Of a stretch of DNA of 64,000 bases, positions 1 to 9,049 are shown piece by piece. The position numbers and the translations under genes are program-made. A model generated the notes under the pieces. It was given only the letters and a program-made list of their open reading frames with translations, ran no database searches and was not told where the DNA came from. The first letter of the stretch is position 1. Every line of letters begins with the position of its first letter. Source of the stretch: Bradyrhizobium sp. AZCC 1719 (GTDB lineage Bacteria > Pseudomonadota > Alphaproteobacteria > Rhizobiales > Xanthobacteraceae); contig NZ_JAZHRU010000001.1 of assembly GCF_036924525.1 (NCBI RefSeq), forward strand, positions 3,997,001 through 4,061,000, read 5' to 3'.

Positions 1-145
1 CCAGCGCGACGCGCTGGTCCGCCGGCGGCGTTTGCATGCCGTTGCGGATGTCGACGTTCGGGGCTTCGGCCAACGCTGCACCGGCGAAGCCGAGCAGGCC
101 TGCCAGCAGGCCGGCACCCAATAGCGATGACTTAAAACGGGACAT
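1..145 (-). CDS. Secreted protein, N-terminal part only
   Basis: Only the first 48 residues are in the window; the gene runs off the left edge. Reading on the minus strand from the ATG at 145, the product begins with a clear signal peptide: a basic start (MSRFKSS), a Leu/Gly/Ala-rich core and an Ala-rich end near ALAEA, followed by a polar stretch. A strong ribosome binding site (GAGGAGG) sits about 6 bases upstream of the ATG. The protein is therefore probably exported to the periplasm. Nothing seen identifies the family, and the function cannot be assigned from this fragment. Confidence 0.6.
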   Translation of the reverse strand, partial: MSRFKSSLLGAGLLAGLLGFAGAALAEAPNVDIRNGMQTPPADQRVAL

Positions 146-318
146 GGCTGCCTCCTCAGGCGCGACCTCGTTGCGAGATTTGCTGCTGGGGACGCTAAGC
201 CGGGCGCGGGCTGTCGTACGTGACCGCGATCACGGTTGCAGCGCGCGGCGCTTCCACGCTTGCCGCCGCGCGATACCGCTGACAATCTCGGGTTGCTGAA
301 CGGTCGAAGGAACCCAAA

Positions 319-1353
319 ATGGGCTTCGGGCTAAAGACCACCACAGGAATCATCGCGGGCGTGCTGGTCACGGCGGCGCTGGCTCAGGCGAGCAAGGTGT
401 TCGCGCCGCTTGCGGCGGCATTGTTCATCATTGCGATTGTGTGGCCGATCCAGAAGCAGTTGCAGTCCTGGATGCCAAAACTTGCCGCGCTGGCGATCAC
501 CATCGTCGCCACCGTGGCAATCTGCCTCGGCTTCGCCTCGCTCGCAGCCTGGGGATTTGGTCGGGTAGGGCAATCACTGCTCGCCGACCTGGCGCGCTAC
601 CAGGCCCTTTATGCAGCGACCGTCAATTGGCTGGACGGCCACGGCGTCTCGGTTGCGGGGTTGTGGGCTGAACATTTCAACGTAAGCTGGCTGCTGCGCG
701 CCACGCAATATGTCACCGGACGGGTGAACACGACGCTCAGCTTCTGGGTGATTGCGCTGGTTTACGTCATGCTCGGGCTTCTCGAAGTCGAACACATCAG
801 GCGAAACATCGAACGGCTGGATAACCGTACCGCAGCACGCGTGCTGCTCGACGGCGGCGAGGCGACCGCGGCGAAATTCCGAAAGTACCTTTTGGTGCGG
901 ACGCAGATGAGCGCGGTCACAGGCCTGCTGGTCGGCAGCTTCGCCTGGATTACCGGGCTGCCATTCGCGTTCGAATGGGGCGTGATCGCGTTCGTGCTGA
1001 ACTATATCCCGTTCATCGGCCCGTTCGTTGCGACACTGTTTCCAACCCTGTTGGCGATGACGCAGTTCGAGACCTGGCCGGCGGTGCTCGGCGTATTCGT
1101 GTGCCTGAACATCATTCAATTCGCGGTCGGCAGCTACATCGAGCCGCGGGTGGCCGGCAGCCTGTTGTCGATCTCGCCAGTGGTGGTGCTATTTGCAATC
1201 TTCTTCTGGACGTTCCTGTGGGGCCTGTTCGGGACCTTCATCGGCGTACCCATCACGCTTGCCATACTCACCTTCTGTGCCCAGCATCCGTCGAGCCGCT
1301 GGATTGCCGATCTGCTCGGCGGACCGGAGCCGGAGAAACCCGGCAAGCTCTAG
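319..1353 (+). CDS. AI-2E/PerM family membrane transporter
   Basis: This is a 344-residue multi-pass inner-membrane protein of the AI-2E exporter/PerM family (PF01594). Hydrophobic helices alternate with a polar central section at about residues 150-190, as is usual for the family. The conserved NYIPFIGP motif is at about residue 228, and the C-terminal part has the typical pattern YIEPRVAG, then GLFGTFIGVPI. Length fits the family (about 340-370). The ATG at 319 is preceded by GAAGGA. Members export small molecules, and some act as Na+/H+ antiporters, so the substrate cannot be predicted here. It stands alone: a divergent gene lies on its left and a convergent metallophosphoesterase on its right, separated by a palindromic repeat. 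Confidence 0.85.
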   Translation: MGFGLKTTTGIIAGVLVTAALAQASKVFAPLAAALFIIAIVWPIQKQLQSWMPKLAALAITIVATVAICLGFASLAAWGFGRVGQSLLADLARYQALYAATVNWLDGHGVSVAGLWAEHFNVSWLLRATQYVTGRVNTTLSFWVIALVYVMLGLLEVEHIRRNIERLDNRTAARVLLDGGEATAAKFRKYLLVRTQMSAVTGLLVGSFAWITGLPFAFEWGVIAFVLNYIPFIGPFVATLFPTLLAMTQFETWPAVLGVFVCLNIIQFAVGSYIEPRVAGSLLSISPVVVLFAIFFWTFLWGLFGTFIGVPITLAILTFCAQHPSSRWIADLLGGPEPEKPGKL

Positions 1354-1370
1354 TCTTGCTGTGTCATAAG

Positions 1371-1473
1371 CCCCTCATGGTGAGGAGCGCGAAGCGCGTC
1401 TCGAACCATGAGGCCCTGTCTGTGGCCTACATCCTTCGAGACGCCCGCTCTGCCGGCTCCTCAGGATGAGGGG
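1371..1473. repeat. Palindromic intergenic repeat element
   Basis: Between two convergent genes lies a composite palindrome. The outer arms CCCCTCAT (1371) and ATGAGGGG (1466-1473) pair. Inside are two smaller hairpins, CCTCATGGT/ACCATGAGG and CATCCT/AGGATG. It resembles the short interspersed palindromes found widely between genes in Bradyrhizobium. It may also act as a bidirectional terminator for the two convergent genes; this is inference. Confidence 0.65.
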
Positions 1474-1482
1474 TTGAGAAAG

Positions 1483-3261
1483 TTAGTCGTCGATGTCGCC
1501 CTCGATCTCTACCCGCTCGGGCGGCAACAGGCCCAGCCGGCCATCCTGGCCGGCCGTCAGTGAATGAATGTAGAAGTACGTCGCTGCAGCGTCGGTCGCA
1601 CCCATCACGGGCGAGGGAGCGGAGATGATTTTTAACCCGCCGCATGCGCCGATCCAGTCGATATGACGGTGGCCATGCATCACGACGGCGCGATCTCCCA
1701 GCGCTTCCAATCTGCGGACGAACCAACTGCCGTTTATCAGCGCCGTTCCGATGCGCTCGGAAAATGCTTTTACCGGCATGGGATATTCCGCCAGGTGGTG
1801 GTGCAATGCGACGATCCAGCGCGCCCGCGGAAAACATCCGATCGCTGCCTCGAGGCGATGCGCCTGTTCGACGGATACCAGTCCAAGCGCGTTGGTGAAG
1901 GAAAAATGGGTCTTTGCATTCGAGTTCAGGATCGCGATTCCGAGGCCATCTTCCGGTTCCGGCGGCAGGATCATCGGAAACTGGTCGTCGAACAGGCTGC
2001 GCAGCGCGGCGACACGGCGCAAACCTCCAAACTCAGCAACGGCCACGATCGCGTCGCGGTAGAGCGCCAGCGCCTGTTGCAGCGTAGCGGCCGGTCTTCC
2101 CTTGGCATCGACGACGTGTACCCGTTCGCCTTGCACGGCCGCCATCGCCGACAGCGTCCGGATTTGCCGCAGCCGCTTGCCGGTGCTGAACGGCAGGTCG
2201 AGCCGGGCCGGATTGGCGCGGTCGACGATGTTGACGTCGTGATTGCCCGGCAACAGGATCGTGCGCGCGGCAAGCTCCGGGTGGCGCGCCAGCGCTTCGA
2301 GGACTAATGCCCATTCGCTGGCGCGACCGGCGTCGGTCATGTCGCCCGTGACCAGAACGTGATCGAGCGGATTGCTGGCATGGATGGCGGCCAGCCGCGC
2401 GAAGATTCGATTGAGCCGGCCATTGCCGCGCGGGCCAGCCCGTCCGCTTTCGATGCGAAAACCATATTGCTCGGCGATCACATGAAGATCCGACAGATGC
2501 GCAACGCGCCAGATCCGGCCTTCGGACGGGGCGGCATCGAACATGGCAAGATCGTGCGGTTGAGGCATGCTGGCATCGGCAAAACCCCAAACCAGCGATG
2601 CGATCGCCAGATAGCCTGCCATCAGTACAACAGCATTCGCAAGCGTGGGCATGGCGAGCCGATGCAGCAAGAGCAGATCGCTCCAGTTACCAGCCCAACG
2701 CGAGGCAGGCCAGGCGAGTATCGCGATCACCGCCGCGCATGCGGACAACATGATACCGGCGCCAACCGAATTGGCGCTGCGCAAGCGCGCCCGGCCGGCA
2801 GGAGTGAAGTTTTTTCCTACGATCAGTTCCGTCAGATGACGCAAGGCTTCGCGCGAAAACGCATAGCCCGGCTGCACCGCGAGTGCATTGAGCGACCAGA
2901 AATTGATCTCGGCGATCCGAAGCAGCGGGCGCCATCCGATCCATCCCACCGCGACGATCGCGGCCAGCAACAGCGCGGTGCCGATTTCGGTCAGCTCTGC
3001 AAGCTGTTCCGACAAGGTGGAAAACCAGGCCGAAGCCAGCAACGGCGCCAGACCGAGCAGCACCGACGGCAACAACAGCAAGACCGTCCAGGCGAACAAG
3101 AGCTTCGGCAAACTGATTTCGACCAGCAGGCTTCCGGCGATTGCCAGCAGCGACCGCTGTCCCGGACTGGCGGCATCATCCTCAATATCGCCGTTCCGCG
3201 GATCGACCAGCATATTCTCTGCGGCTTTGGTGGCGTGTCGCTCGGAGATCGGCTTCGTCAT
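1483..3261 (-). CDS. Membrane-anchored metallophosphoesterase
   Basis: This 592-residue protein has two parts. Residues about 45-240 contain several hydrophobic helices (for example around 54-72, 95-110 and 165-230) and probably anchor it in the inner membrane. Residues about 250-560 form a calcineurin-like metallophosphatase. All metal-binding motifs are visible in order: HLSDLHV (about 254-260), GDMTDAG, GNHDVN, LHHHLAE and GHRHID. The catalytic face is probably cytoplasmic, but orientation was not determined. The family hydrolyses phosphomonoesters or phosphodiesters, including cyclic nucleotides and lipids such as UDP-diacylglucosamine; the substrate here is unknown. The gene lies 38 bases downstream of the AbgT-type transporter on the same strand, so the two may be cotranscribed. 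Confidence 0.8.
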   Translation of the reverse strand: MTKPISERHATKAAENMLVDPRNGDIEDDAASPGQRSLLAIAGSLLVEISLPKLLFAWTVLLLLPSVLLGLAPLLASAWFSTLSEQLAELTEIGTALLLAAIVAVGWIGWRPLLRIAEINFWSLNALAVQPGYAFSREALRHLTELIVGKNFTPAGRARLRSANSVGAGIMLSACAAVIAILAWPASRWAGNWSDLLLLHRLAMPTLANAVVLMAGYLAIASLVWGFADASMPQPHDLAMFDAAPSEGRIWRVAHLSDLHVIAEQYGFRIESGRAGPRGNGRLNRIFARLAAIHASNPLDHVLVTGDMTDAGRASEWALVLEALARHPELAARTILLPGNHDVNIVDRANPARLDLPFSTGKRLRQIRTLSAMAAVQGERVHVVDAKGRPAATLQQALALYRDAIVAVAEFGGLRRVAALRSLFDDQFPMILPPEPEDGLGIAILNSNAKTHFSFTNALGLVSVEQAHRLEAAIGCFPRARWIVALHHHLAEYPMPVKAFSERIGTALINGSWFVRRLEALGDRAVVMHGHRHIDWIGACGGLKIISAPSPVMGATDAAATYFYIHSLTAGQDGRLGLLPPERVEIEGDIDD

Positions 3262-3299
3262 TGCTCAATACCGCATCCTGCCGCTCGCGCCGTCTTCGG

Positions 3300-4862
3300 C
3301 TAAACGCCCCAGGGGAGGCCCATCAGGTACCACGCGACAAAAAGAAGTGTCCAAAGCGCGGCCATCCAGAGCACATAGGGCAGCATCAGCGCGATGACGG
3401 TGCCGACGCCTGCCTTGCGGTCGTACTTCTGGGCAAAGCCGACAACGAGCGCGAAGTAAGGATTGAGCGGAGTGATCGAGTTCATCGGCCCGTCTCCGAC
3501 CCGGTATGCAGCCAGCACCGCCGCCGGATCGACGGCCAACTGCACGAACAGCGGGACGAACACCGGCGCAAAGATCGCCCATGTGGCGATAGCCGGCGTG
3601 AAGACCAGATCGAGTATGGCAACCACCGCAATGAGTCCCAGCAACAGCCATAGCGGGCCGATGCTCGCGTCCTTCAGGGTATCGGCCATCTTGACCGCGA
3701 GCAGCGTCGGAATGTTGCTGTAGGTGAAGTAATCCACGAACTGGCTGATGACCAGGAACAGCAAGATCGTGCCGCCCATTCCGGAGACCGCCTTGGTCAT
3801 AGCATCGACGACGTCGGTAGCGTGCCTGATTGTTCCTGCGCCGATGCCATAGGCGATGCCGGTCACCAGGAACAAGATCATGACGAGGCCGATCAGCCCG
3901 TTCATGAAGGGTGAATTGCCGACCAGCGCTCCGGTCGCGGGATCGCGGAGAGGGGCCCATGGCGGCAGCGCCAGCAGGCAGAAGACGAGCGTGACGGCCA
4001 GTAGTCCTGCGGCGGCATACCTCAAGCCGCGCGTCTCTCGTGCGGAGAGTTGTCCGCCCTCGTGCGGGGGCAGCATTGCGCTGGCCTGATCCTCGCGATA
4101 CGCGCCAAGGCGCGGTTCGATGATCCGCTCCGTGATCAGGGCAATCACGATCGTCAATACGACGACAGACACAATCGAAAACCATAAATTGGCGGTCACT
4201 TCGATCGAGAGTGACGGGTTGACGATGTGAATGGCGTCGTTGGTCAGTTCGGTGAGGACGGCATCGAGCGGTTTGATCAGCATGTTCACGCTGAAGGCGC
4301 TGGCCACGCCTGCGAAGCCGAGCGCCAGACCCGCCAGCGGATGCCGGCCGACGCTCATCAGCGCCGTGCCGGCCAGCGGGATCAGCACGAGGTAACCCGC
4401 ATCGGAGGCCACGCTCGAGAGGATCCCGACGAAGGCAAGAATGTAGGAAAGCGTCCAGCGCGGTGAGGCGGCGACGAGCTTGCGGATGCAGGCGTTGACC
4501 AGGCCCGATTCCTCGGCGACGCCGACGCCGATCATGGCGACGATCAGCAGTCCGACCGCGCTGAAGCCCATGAAATTGGGCACCAGCCGCGTATAGATGT
4601 GCCTGATACCTTCCGTCGTCAGCAGGCTGTTGGCGCGGGCTGTCACGGTCTCCGTGCCGTGGGTCGCCGGATTGATGATTTGGTAGGAAATCGACGCGTC
4701 GAGCAAATAGAGCAGGTGCGATGCGATCACCGCAATGGCGATCAGAATCAGGAAGATCAGAACCGGGTGGGGAACGCTGTTGCCGATCCGCTCGATCGCG
4801 TCGAGCATGGCCGGCGTGGTTGCCCTGGCCGTCTCAGTGCTTGCTTCGCTTGCGCGGCGCAT
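3300..4862 (-). CDS. abgT: AbgT family transporter
   Basis: This 520-residue polytopic membrane protein matches the AbgT family (E. coli AbgT, about 508 residues, takes up p-aminobenzoyl-glutamate; other members have been reported as sulfonamide exporters). The N terminus carries the usual IERIGNSVPHPVLIF leader into the first helix, and near the C terminus is the conserved stretch ITPLNPYFALVVGF. The start is the ATG at 4862, preceded by AAGGA. No abgA/abgB hydrolase genes lie next to it, so folate-fragment use is not supported by context. A glutaminase gene is divergent on the far side of a 390-base gap. The substrate is inferred only from the family. Confidence 0.8.
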   Translation of the reverse strand: MRRASEASTETARATTPAMLDAIERIGNSVPHPVLIFLILIAIAVIASHLLYLLDASISYQIINPATHGTETVTARANSLLTTEGIRHIYTRLVPNFMGFSAVGLLIVAMIGVGVAEESGLVNACIRKLVAASPRWTLSYILAFVGILSSVASDAGYLVLIPLAGTALMSVGRHPLAGLALGFAGVASAFSVNMLIKPLDAVLTELTNDAIHIVNPSLSIEVTANLWFSIVSVVVLTIVIALITERIIEPRLGAYREDQASAMLPPHEGGQLSARETRGLRYAAAGLLAVTLVFCLLALPPWAPLRDPATGALVGNSPFMNGLIGLVMILFLVTGIAYGIGAGTIRHATDVVDAMTKAVSGMGGTILLFLVISQFVDYFTYSNIPTLLAVKMADTLKDASIGPLWLLLGLIAVVAILDLVFTPAIATWAIFAPVFVPLFVQLAVDPAAVLAAYRVGDGPMNSITPLNPYFALVVGFAQKYDRKAGVGTVIALMLPYVLWMAALWTLLFVAWYLMGLPWGV

Positions 4863-5252
4863 GAAAGCCGTCCTTACCGAGCGCCTCCTTCGAAGGCGCT
4901 CGGCATGGTTTTGACCGTATCACAACCTGCGAGCGAGCGGATCACGGTTCGCTGATCGCTCTCACCAAACCATGACAGCGCTCGGTCAAATTGGTCGCTA
5001 ATTTGCGGAGGTTTTTCCATGCGATGCCATCGGCGTTCTCGTGATCTTTCACAAAGTTGTGTAGCGGAACACACCCGACGCAAACGTACTTTAAGGTTGT
5101 GTGATTGACTCGATGCACTTTCGAGCGTTACGGTGCGTGGAAGTCAAACGAAGCTGAGACGGTCAACGCAGACCGTCTATCAGCATGTAACTCGTGTTGC
5201 CGAACGGCTTGATCATCTGCGCGCAGCATGTCGGGCCGGATGGAGGAGTCCG
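4863..5252. other. Intergenic region between abgT-like gene and glutaminase
   Basis: This 390-base divergent region holds the leaders of both flanking genes. Apart from the hairpin at 4877-4903 and the glutaminase ribosome binding site (TGGAGGAG just before 5253), I see no convincing gene or named promoter. The reading frame of the glutaminase stays open back to 5133, but that extension is arginine-rich, lacks a good ribosome binding site and does not look like protein. Confidence 0.4.
4877..4903 (-). promoter_or_regulatory. Leader hairpin upstream of abgT-like gene
   Basis: A perfect 10-bp inverted repeat (CCGAGCGCCT/AGGCGCTCGG, 7-base loop) lies in the 5' leader of the transporter gene, immediately upstream of its AAGGA ribosome binding site and 15 bases from the ATG. 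On the mRNA the loop and distal stem contain AAGGAGG. It could be a translational control element or an operator. No regulator is identified. Confidence 0.35.
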
Positions 5253-6251
5253 ATGGACTCACCTTCGATTTCGGAACTTATAGAGCGCCCTTACATCTCG
5301 ACAGGACACCTGCCAGAACCCGAGCTGGTGCAAGAGTTGGTGTCGGACGCGCACCGGCGCTTCAAGTCGAACGGAGACGGACAGAATTCACAGGTCTATC
5401 CGGCCCTTGCCAGGGTTCCCCGCGAACTGTTCGGGATTTGCGTTGCCGGCACCAGCGGACGCATCTACGAGGCGGGAGACACCGGCTACGAATTCTCGAT
5501 CATGAGCGTATCGAAGCCGTTCGTGTTCGCGCTTGTTTGCGAGACGATCGGCCCGGAAGAGGCGCGCAGAAGACTTGGGGCGAACGCCACCGGATTGCCC
5601 TTCAATTCTCTCGCGGCCATCGAGCAGGGCGGTGGCCGCACCAACCCGATGGTCAACGCGGGCGCGATCGCGACCACCAGCCTCGTGCCGGGCCTGACGG
5701 CTGAAGGCCAATGGCAATTCATTCATGACGGGTTGTCGCGGTTTGCGGGGCGCAAGCTCACGCTCAATGAAGAGGTGTACGCCTCGGCGTCGCAAACCAA
5801 CTATCGCAATCGCAGTATCGCCCGGCTGCTGCAGAGCTACGACCGCATCTATTGCGACGCCAAGCAGGCGACCGATCTCTATACCAAGCAGTGCTCGCTG
5901 AATGTGAGTGCGCGGGATCTGGCGGTCATGGGCGCGACGCTGGCGGACGGCGGCGTCAATCCGGTTACCCGGCAGCGCGTAGTGGATGCTGCGGTCTGCC
6001 ACTACGCGCTCACCGTGATGATTACCGCTGGCCTATACGAGACCTCGGGCGACTGGCTCTACGACATCGGCCTGCCGGGCAAGAGTGGGATCGGCGGCGG
6101 CATCGTCGCGGTCTCTCCCGGGAAAGGCGGCTTCGGTACATTCGCGCCGCCGCTCGACGCGGCCGGCAACAGCGTGAAGGGGCAACTCGCGGCAAAATTC
6201 CTGTCGCAGCGGCTGGGAATGGATCTGTTCGTATCGCAACCGGAAAACTGA
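5253..6251 (+). CDS. glsA: Glutaminase A
   Basis: This 332-residue enzyme hydrolyses L-glutamine to glutamate and ammonia in the cytoplasm. It belongs to the serine-dependent beta-lactamase-like glutaminase family. The SxxK catalytic pair is visible as SVSK at residues 85-88, followed by NPMVNAGA, TNYRNRS and the C-terminal stretch with DIGLPGKSGIGGG. Length matches the family (about 308-335). The ATG at 5253 is chosen over an upstream in-frame start at 5133 because it has a strong TGGAGGAG ribosome binding site and gives a normal N terminus. An MFS exporter follows after 73 bases on the same strand. In E. coli a GlsA enzyme contributes to glutamine-dependent acid resistance; an HdeD-like gene 2.2 kb downstream makes a similar role worth testing. 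Confidence 0.92.
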   Translation: MDSPSISELIERPYISTGHLPEPELVQELVSDAHRRFKSNGDGQNSQVYPALARVPRELFGICVAGTSGRIYEAGDTGYEFSIMSVSKPFVFALVCETIGPEEARRRLGANATGLPFNSLAAIEQGGGRTNPMVNAGAIATTSLVPGLTAEGQWQFIHDGLSRFAGRKLTLNEEVYASASQTNYRNRSIARLLQSYDRIYCDAKQATDLYTKQCSLNVSARDLAVMGATLADGGVNPVTRQRVVDAAVCHYALTVMITAGLYETSGDWLYDIGLPGKSGIGGGIVAVSPGKGGFGTFAPPLDAAGNSVKGQLAAKFLSQRLGMDLFVSQPEN

Positions 6252-6324
6252 AGCAGATGCAAAGAGTGGCTCGATCGAGCCGATAGCTCGATCAATCCGG
6301 AACCGAGCCGCTCGGGAGGACACC

Positions 6325-7977
6325 ATGGCGACGCACTCGATGTCGATCGGAGCAATCCGGGAAGAGGCGCGGGAATCATGGGTACCGATGATCGCCATCG
6401 CGCTCGGCCAGATGATCATGTCCTACAACGTCGCCTCGCTACCGGTGGCGCTCGGCGGGATGGTGAAGAGTTTTGGCGTCCCGCCGACGACGGTTGCGAC
6501 CGGTATCGTGGCCTATTCCATGCTGGTGGCCGGCTTCGTGATGCTTGGCGCAAAACTCGCGCAGCGGTTCGGCGCGCTGCAGGTGTTTCGCTTCGCCGTC
6601 ATCCTGTTCTGCGCGTCGCAGATATTGATGACATTCAGTCCCACGGCGACGTTGATGATCACAGCGCAAGCGCTTTGCGGCGCGGCCGGCGCCGTGATCG
6701 TGCCGTCGCTGGTGGCGCTGATTGCCGAGAATTACACGGGACGGCAGCAGGCGACGGCGGTGGGCGCACTCGGCTCCGCGCGCGCGGCGGCCGGCGTGCT
6801 GGCGTTCATCATCGGCGGCGTGCTCGGCACCTATATCGGCTGGCGGCCTGCATTCGGTATCCTGATCGCGGTTTCTGCGATTGTTTTCCTGTTGAGTTTC
6901 CGTCTCAAGCGAGACTATGGCCGCCCGGATGTGCATATCGATCTCTTCGGCGTGGTCCTGGCGGCATCGGCGATCGTTCTCATCAGTTTCGGCTTCAACA
7001 ACCTGAACGGATGGGGGCTGGCGCTGGCCACCGCCAATGCGCCGTTCGATCTGCTTGGCCTTTCGCCGGCGCCGATCATGATCGTTCTCGGCGTCGTGCT
7101 CGGGCAGGCATTCCTGATGTGGACGCATCGGCGTCAGGCCGCCGGGAAGACCCCGCTATTGGCGCTCGAGGTGATCGACTCGCCGGAAGAGCGTTGCGCG
7201 GTCTATGCGCTGTTTGCCGTGGTCGCGCTGGAGGCGGCGCTTAATTTCTCGGTGCCGCTGTACATTCAGATCGTGCAGGGCCGCTCGCCGCTTGCGACTG
7301 CGATCGCGATGATGCCGTTCAATCTGACCGTGTTCTTCACGGCGATGCTGATCGTCAATGTCTACGACCGGCTGACGCCGCGGCAGATCGGCCGCTACGG
7401 CTTCCTGCTGTGTACGGTTGGCCTGGTGTGGCTGGCCGTTGTCGTGCGCAACGACTGGAGCGAGATTCCTGTGCTGATCGGCCTGGTTCTGTTCGGGATC
7501 GGGCAGGGCTCGCTGGTGACGCTGTTGTTCAACGTGCTGGTCACCGCCTCGCCCAAGGAACTCGCAGGCGACGTCGGGTCGCTGCGCGGCACCACGCAAA
7601 ATCTTGCCGCTGCGGTTGGAACGGCGGTGGCGGGTGCGCTTCTGGTCGGTCTGTTGAGTGCGATCGCGCTCAGCAGTATCGCGGCCAGCCCCGAACTGCC
7701 GAAGGAGATCCAGAGCCAGGTCGATCTCGACAACATCACTTTCGTCAGCAACGACCGGCTGCGGAGCGTGATGGAAAGCACGACCGCGACGCCGCAGCAG
7801 GTCGAGGAAGCGGTGCGCGTGAATACCGAAGCGCGGCTGCGTGCGCTGAAGATCGGACTGCTGATCATGGCCGGTCTTGCGCTGCTGGCGATCATCCCGG
7901 CGGGCCGGCTTCCGAATTATCTGCCGGGCGAGATACCGAGCGATGCGTCGGCTGCCGAGCGCCCGAGATCAGCCTGA
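6325..7977 (+). CDS. MFS drug/solute exporter (probably 14-helix type)
   Basis: This is a 550-residue major facilitator transporter. The length and helix pattern fit the 14-helix DHA2 (EmrB/QacA-like) group better than 12-helix permeases. After a polar N terminus, the first helices include MIAIALGQMIMSYNV and a segment rich in Gly/Ala with AAGAVIVPSLVALIAE, followed by GWRPAFGI typical of the fifth helix boundary. A polar loop at about residues 450-500 separates the last helices. The start codon ATG at 6325 has GGGAGGA upstream. It lies 73 bases after glsA and may be cotranscribed. The substrate is unknown; export of an amino acid or a drug are both possible. Confidence 0.8.
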   Translation: MATHSMSIGAIREEARESWVPMIAIALGQMIMSYNVASLPVALGGMVKSFGVPPTTVATGIVAYSMLVAGFVMLGAKLAQRFGALQVFRFAVILFCASQILMTFSPTATLMITAQALCGAAGAVIVPSLVALIAENYTGRQQATAVGALGSARAAAGVLAFIIGGVLGTYIGWRPAFGILIAVSAIVFLLSFRLKRDYGRPDVHIDLFGVVLAASAIVLISFGFNNLNGWGLALATANAPFDLLGLSPAPIMIVLGVVLGQAFLMWTHRRQAAGKTPLLALEVIDSPEERCAVYALFAVVALEAALNFSVPLYIQIVQGRSPLATAIAMMPFNLTVFFTAMLIVNVYDRLTPRQIGRYGFLLCTVGLVWLAVVVRNDWSEIPVLIGLVLFGIGQGSLVTLLFNVLVTASPKELAGDVGSLRGTTQNLAAAVGTAVAGALLVGLLSAIALSSIAASPELPKEIQSQVDLDNITFVSNDRLRSVMESTTATPQQVEEAVRVNTEARLRALKIGLLIMAGLALLAIIPAGRLPNYLPGEIPSDASAAERPRSA

Positions 7978-8033
7978 TGTGAAACAAGAGCTTCGGAGCT
8001 GGGCAAAGGGACATCCGGAAAGGAGACCAGGTA

Positions 8034-8321
8034 ATGGATGCAATCGATCGCCGCACGGCGCTGCTTAGCCTTTTTGGTGGTGTGGTCGCCGCAGGATTGG
8101 GCGCGGACATATTGGGCGGTTCGGCCGAGGCGATGCCACTCGCGATGCAGAAGGATCCCGGAAAGAAGTCGGGTGATTTCAAGGAAGAAGCTCAGGCCGT
8201 GGTGACCCGGCCGCCACGGCGGCCTCCTCCTCACTGGCGCCGGCGTCCTCACTGGCGCCGGCGTCGCCCGCGCCGCGTCTGCTATTGGCGTCGCGGCCGG
8301 CGTGTCTGCGTCTGGCGATGA
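8034..8321 (+). CDS. Small exported arginine-rich (protamine-like) protein
   Basis: The 95-residue product starts with DRRTALLSLFGG, a twin-arginine-like signal, followed by a hydrophobic stretch ending near AEA. The mature part changes to a highly basic tail: residues 60-95 are almost only Arg, Pro, Trp and His, with a PHWRRR unit repeated. The repeat comes from an exact 18-bp tandem duplication at 8229-8246 and 8247-8264. Similar proteins are automatically named protamine-like in Bradyrhizobium genomes. I do not recognise a function. The tail could bind nucleic acid, LPS or other polyanions outside the cytoplasm. The start has a good GGAGACC ribosome binding site and follows the MFS gene by 56 bases. 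Confidence 0.65.
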   Translation: MDAIDRRTALLSLFGGVVAAGLGADILGGSAEAMPLAMQKDPGKKSGDFKEEAQAVVTRPPRRPPPHWRRRPHWRRRRPRRVCYWRRGRRVCVWR

Positions 8322-8426
8322 CGATCATTGAGCCGGCGGGCGCGGCGGCGGCCGAACTTCGCGCGAACGCGCTAGCCACGACTCTCGCCGGCTTCGCTCC
8401 AAATAGACCAAATAGAGGAGGCTGAC

Positions 8427-8990
8427 ATGACCACAGTTGACAACAGCTCGCCGATGGGCGTCACCAACCTGCCTGCGCCGCCGTTCTGGATCTGTGTTCT
8501 GCTTGGTCTCGCCTTGATCCTGGCCGGCTTCCTGGTTCTCGGCGACGTCATGCTCGTCACCGTGATCAGCACCATCTTCATCGGCTGGGTTTCGATCATC
8601 GCGGGCGCCTTCGAGATCGTCCATGCATTCTGGACCAAGGGGTGGGGAGGTTTCGTATGGCAGGTGCTTCTCGGCATCCTGTACATCGCCTTTGGCGTCG
8701 TGCTGGTGGGCCAGCCGGTCGCCAGCGCCTTGATTCTCACCTACGTCCTGGGCCTGGTGTTGGTGATTTCCGGTTTCGTCCGCATCCTGATCGGCATCAG
8801 TCATTGGCGAGACGCAGGCTGGATCATGCTGCTGTCCGGCGCGTTTGGTGTAGTGGCTGGCCTCATCATTCTGACCGGATTTCCGATGACCGGCCTGTGG
8901 GTCCTCGGATTGCTGCTCGGCGTCGATCTGATTTCCCATGGCATCGGATGGTTGGCTTACGCGTGGCAGCCTACCACCCGAAGCGCGTAG
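8427..8990 (+). CDS. HdeD-like acid-resistance membrane protein (DUF308)
   Basis: This 187-residue protein is almost entirely hydrophobic, with about six predicted helices and short polar loops, as in the HdeD/DUF308 family. The internal duplication typical of the family is visible: three-helix blocks around IFIGWVSIIAGAFEIVHAFW and LGLVLVISGFVRILIGISHW. E. coli HdeD is an inner-membrane protein linked to acid resistance at high cell density. The gene starts at an ATG preceded by GAGGAGG and ends before a clear terminator at 9008-9049, so it is probably the last gene of the transcript that begins upstream. Function in this organism is inferred from the family only. Confidence 0.85.
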   Translation: MTTVDNSSPMGVTNLPAPPFWICVLLGLALILAGFLVLGDVMLVTVISTIFIGWVSIIAGAFEIVHAFWTKGWGGFVWQVLLGILYIAFGVVLVGQPVASALILTYVLGLVLVISGFVRILIGISHWRDAGWIMLLSGAFGVVAGLIILTGFPMTGLWVLGLLLGVDLISHGIGWLAYAWQPTTRSA

Positions 8991-9007
8991 CTCCTCCCTG
9001 CCTACTA

Positions 9008-9049
9008 GAGCGAGATGGCTTTCTTCAAATCGCTATCTCGCTCCTTTTT
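9008..9049 (+). terminator. Rho-independent terminator after hdeD-like gene
   Basis: A 12-bp stem (9008-9019 with 9032-9043, one G-T pair), a 12-base loop and a run of five T residues follow 18 bases after the stop codon. The shape and position fit intrinsic termination of the upstream transcript. Confidence 0.7.

Noticed and set aside
5133..5252. Extended N terminus of glutaminase
   Set aside because: The extra 40 residues are basic, have no ribosome site and do not fit the family; the ATG at 5253 has a strong site.
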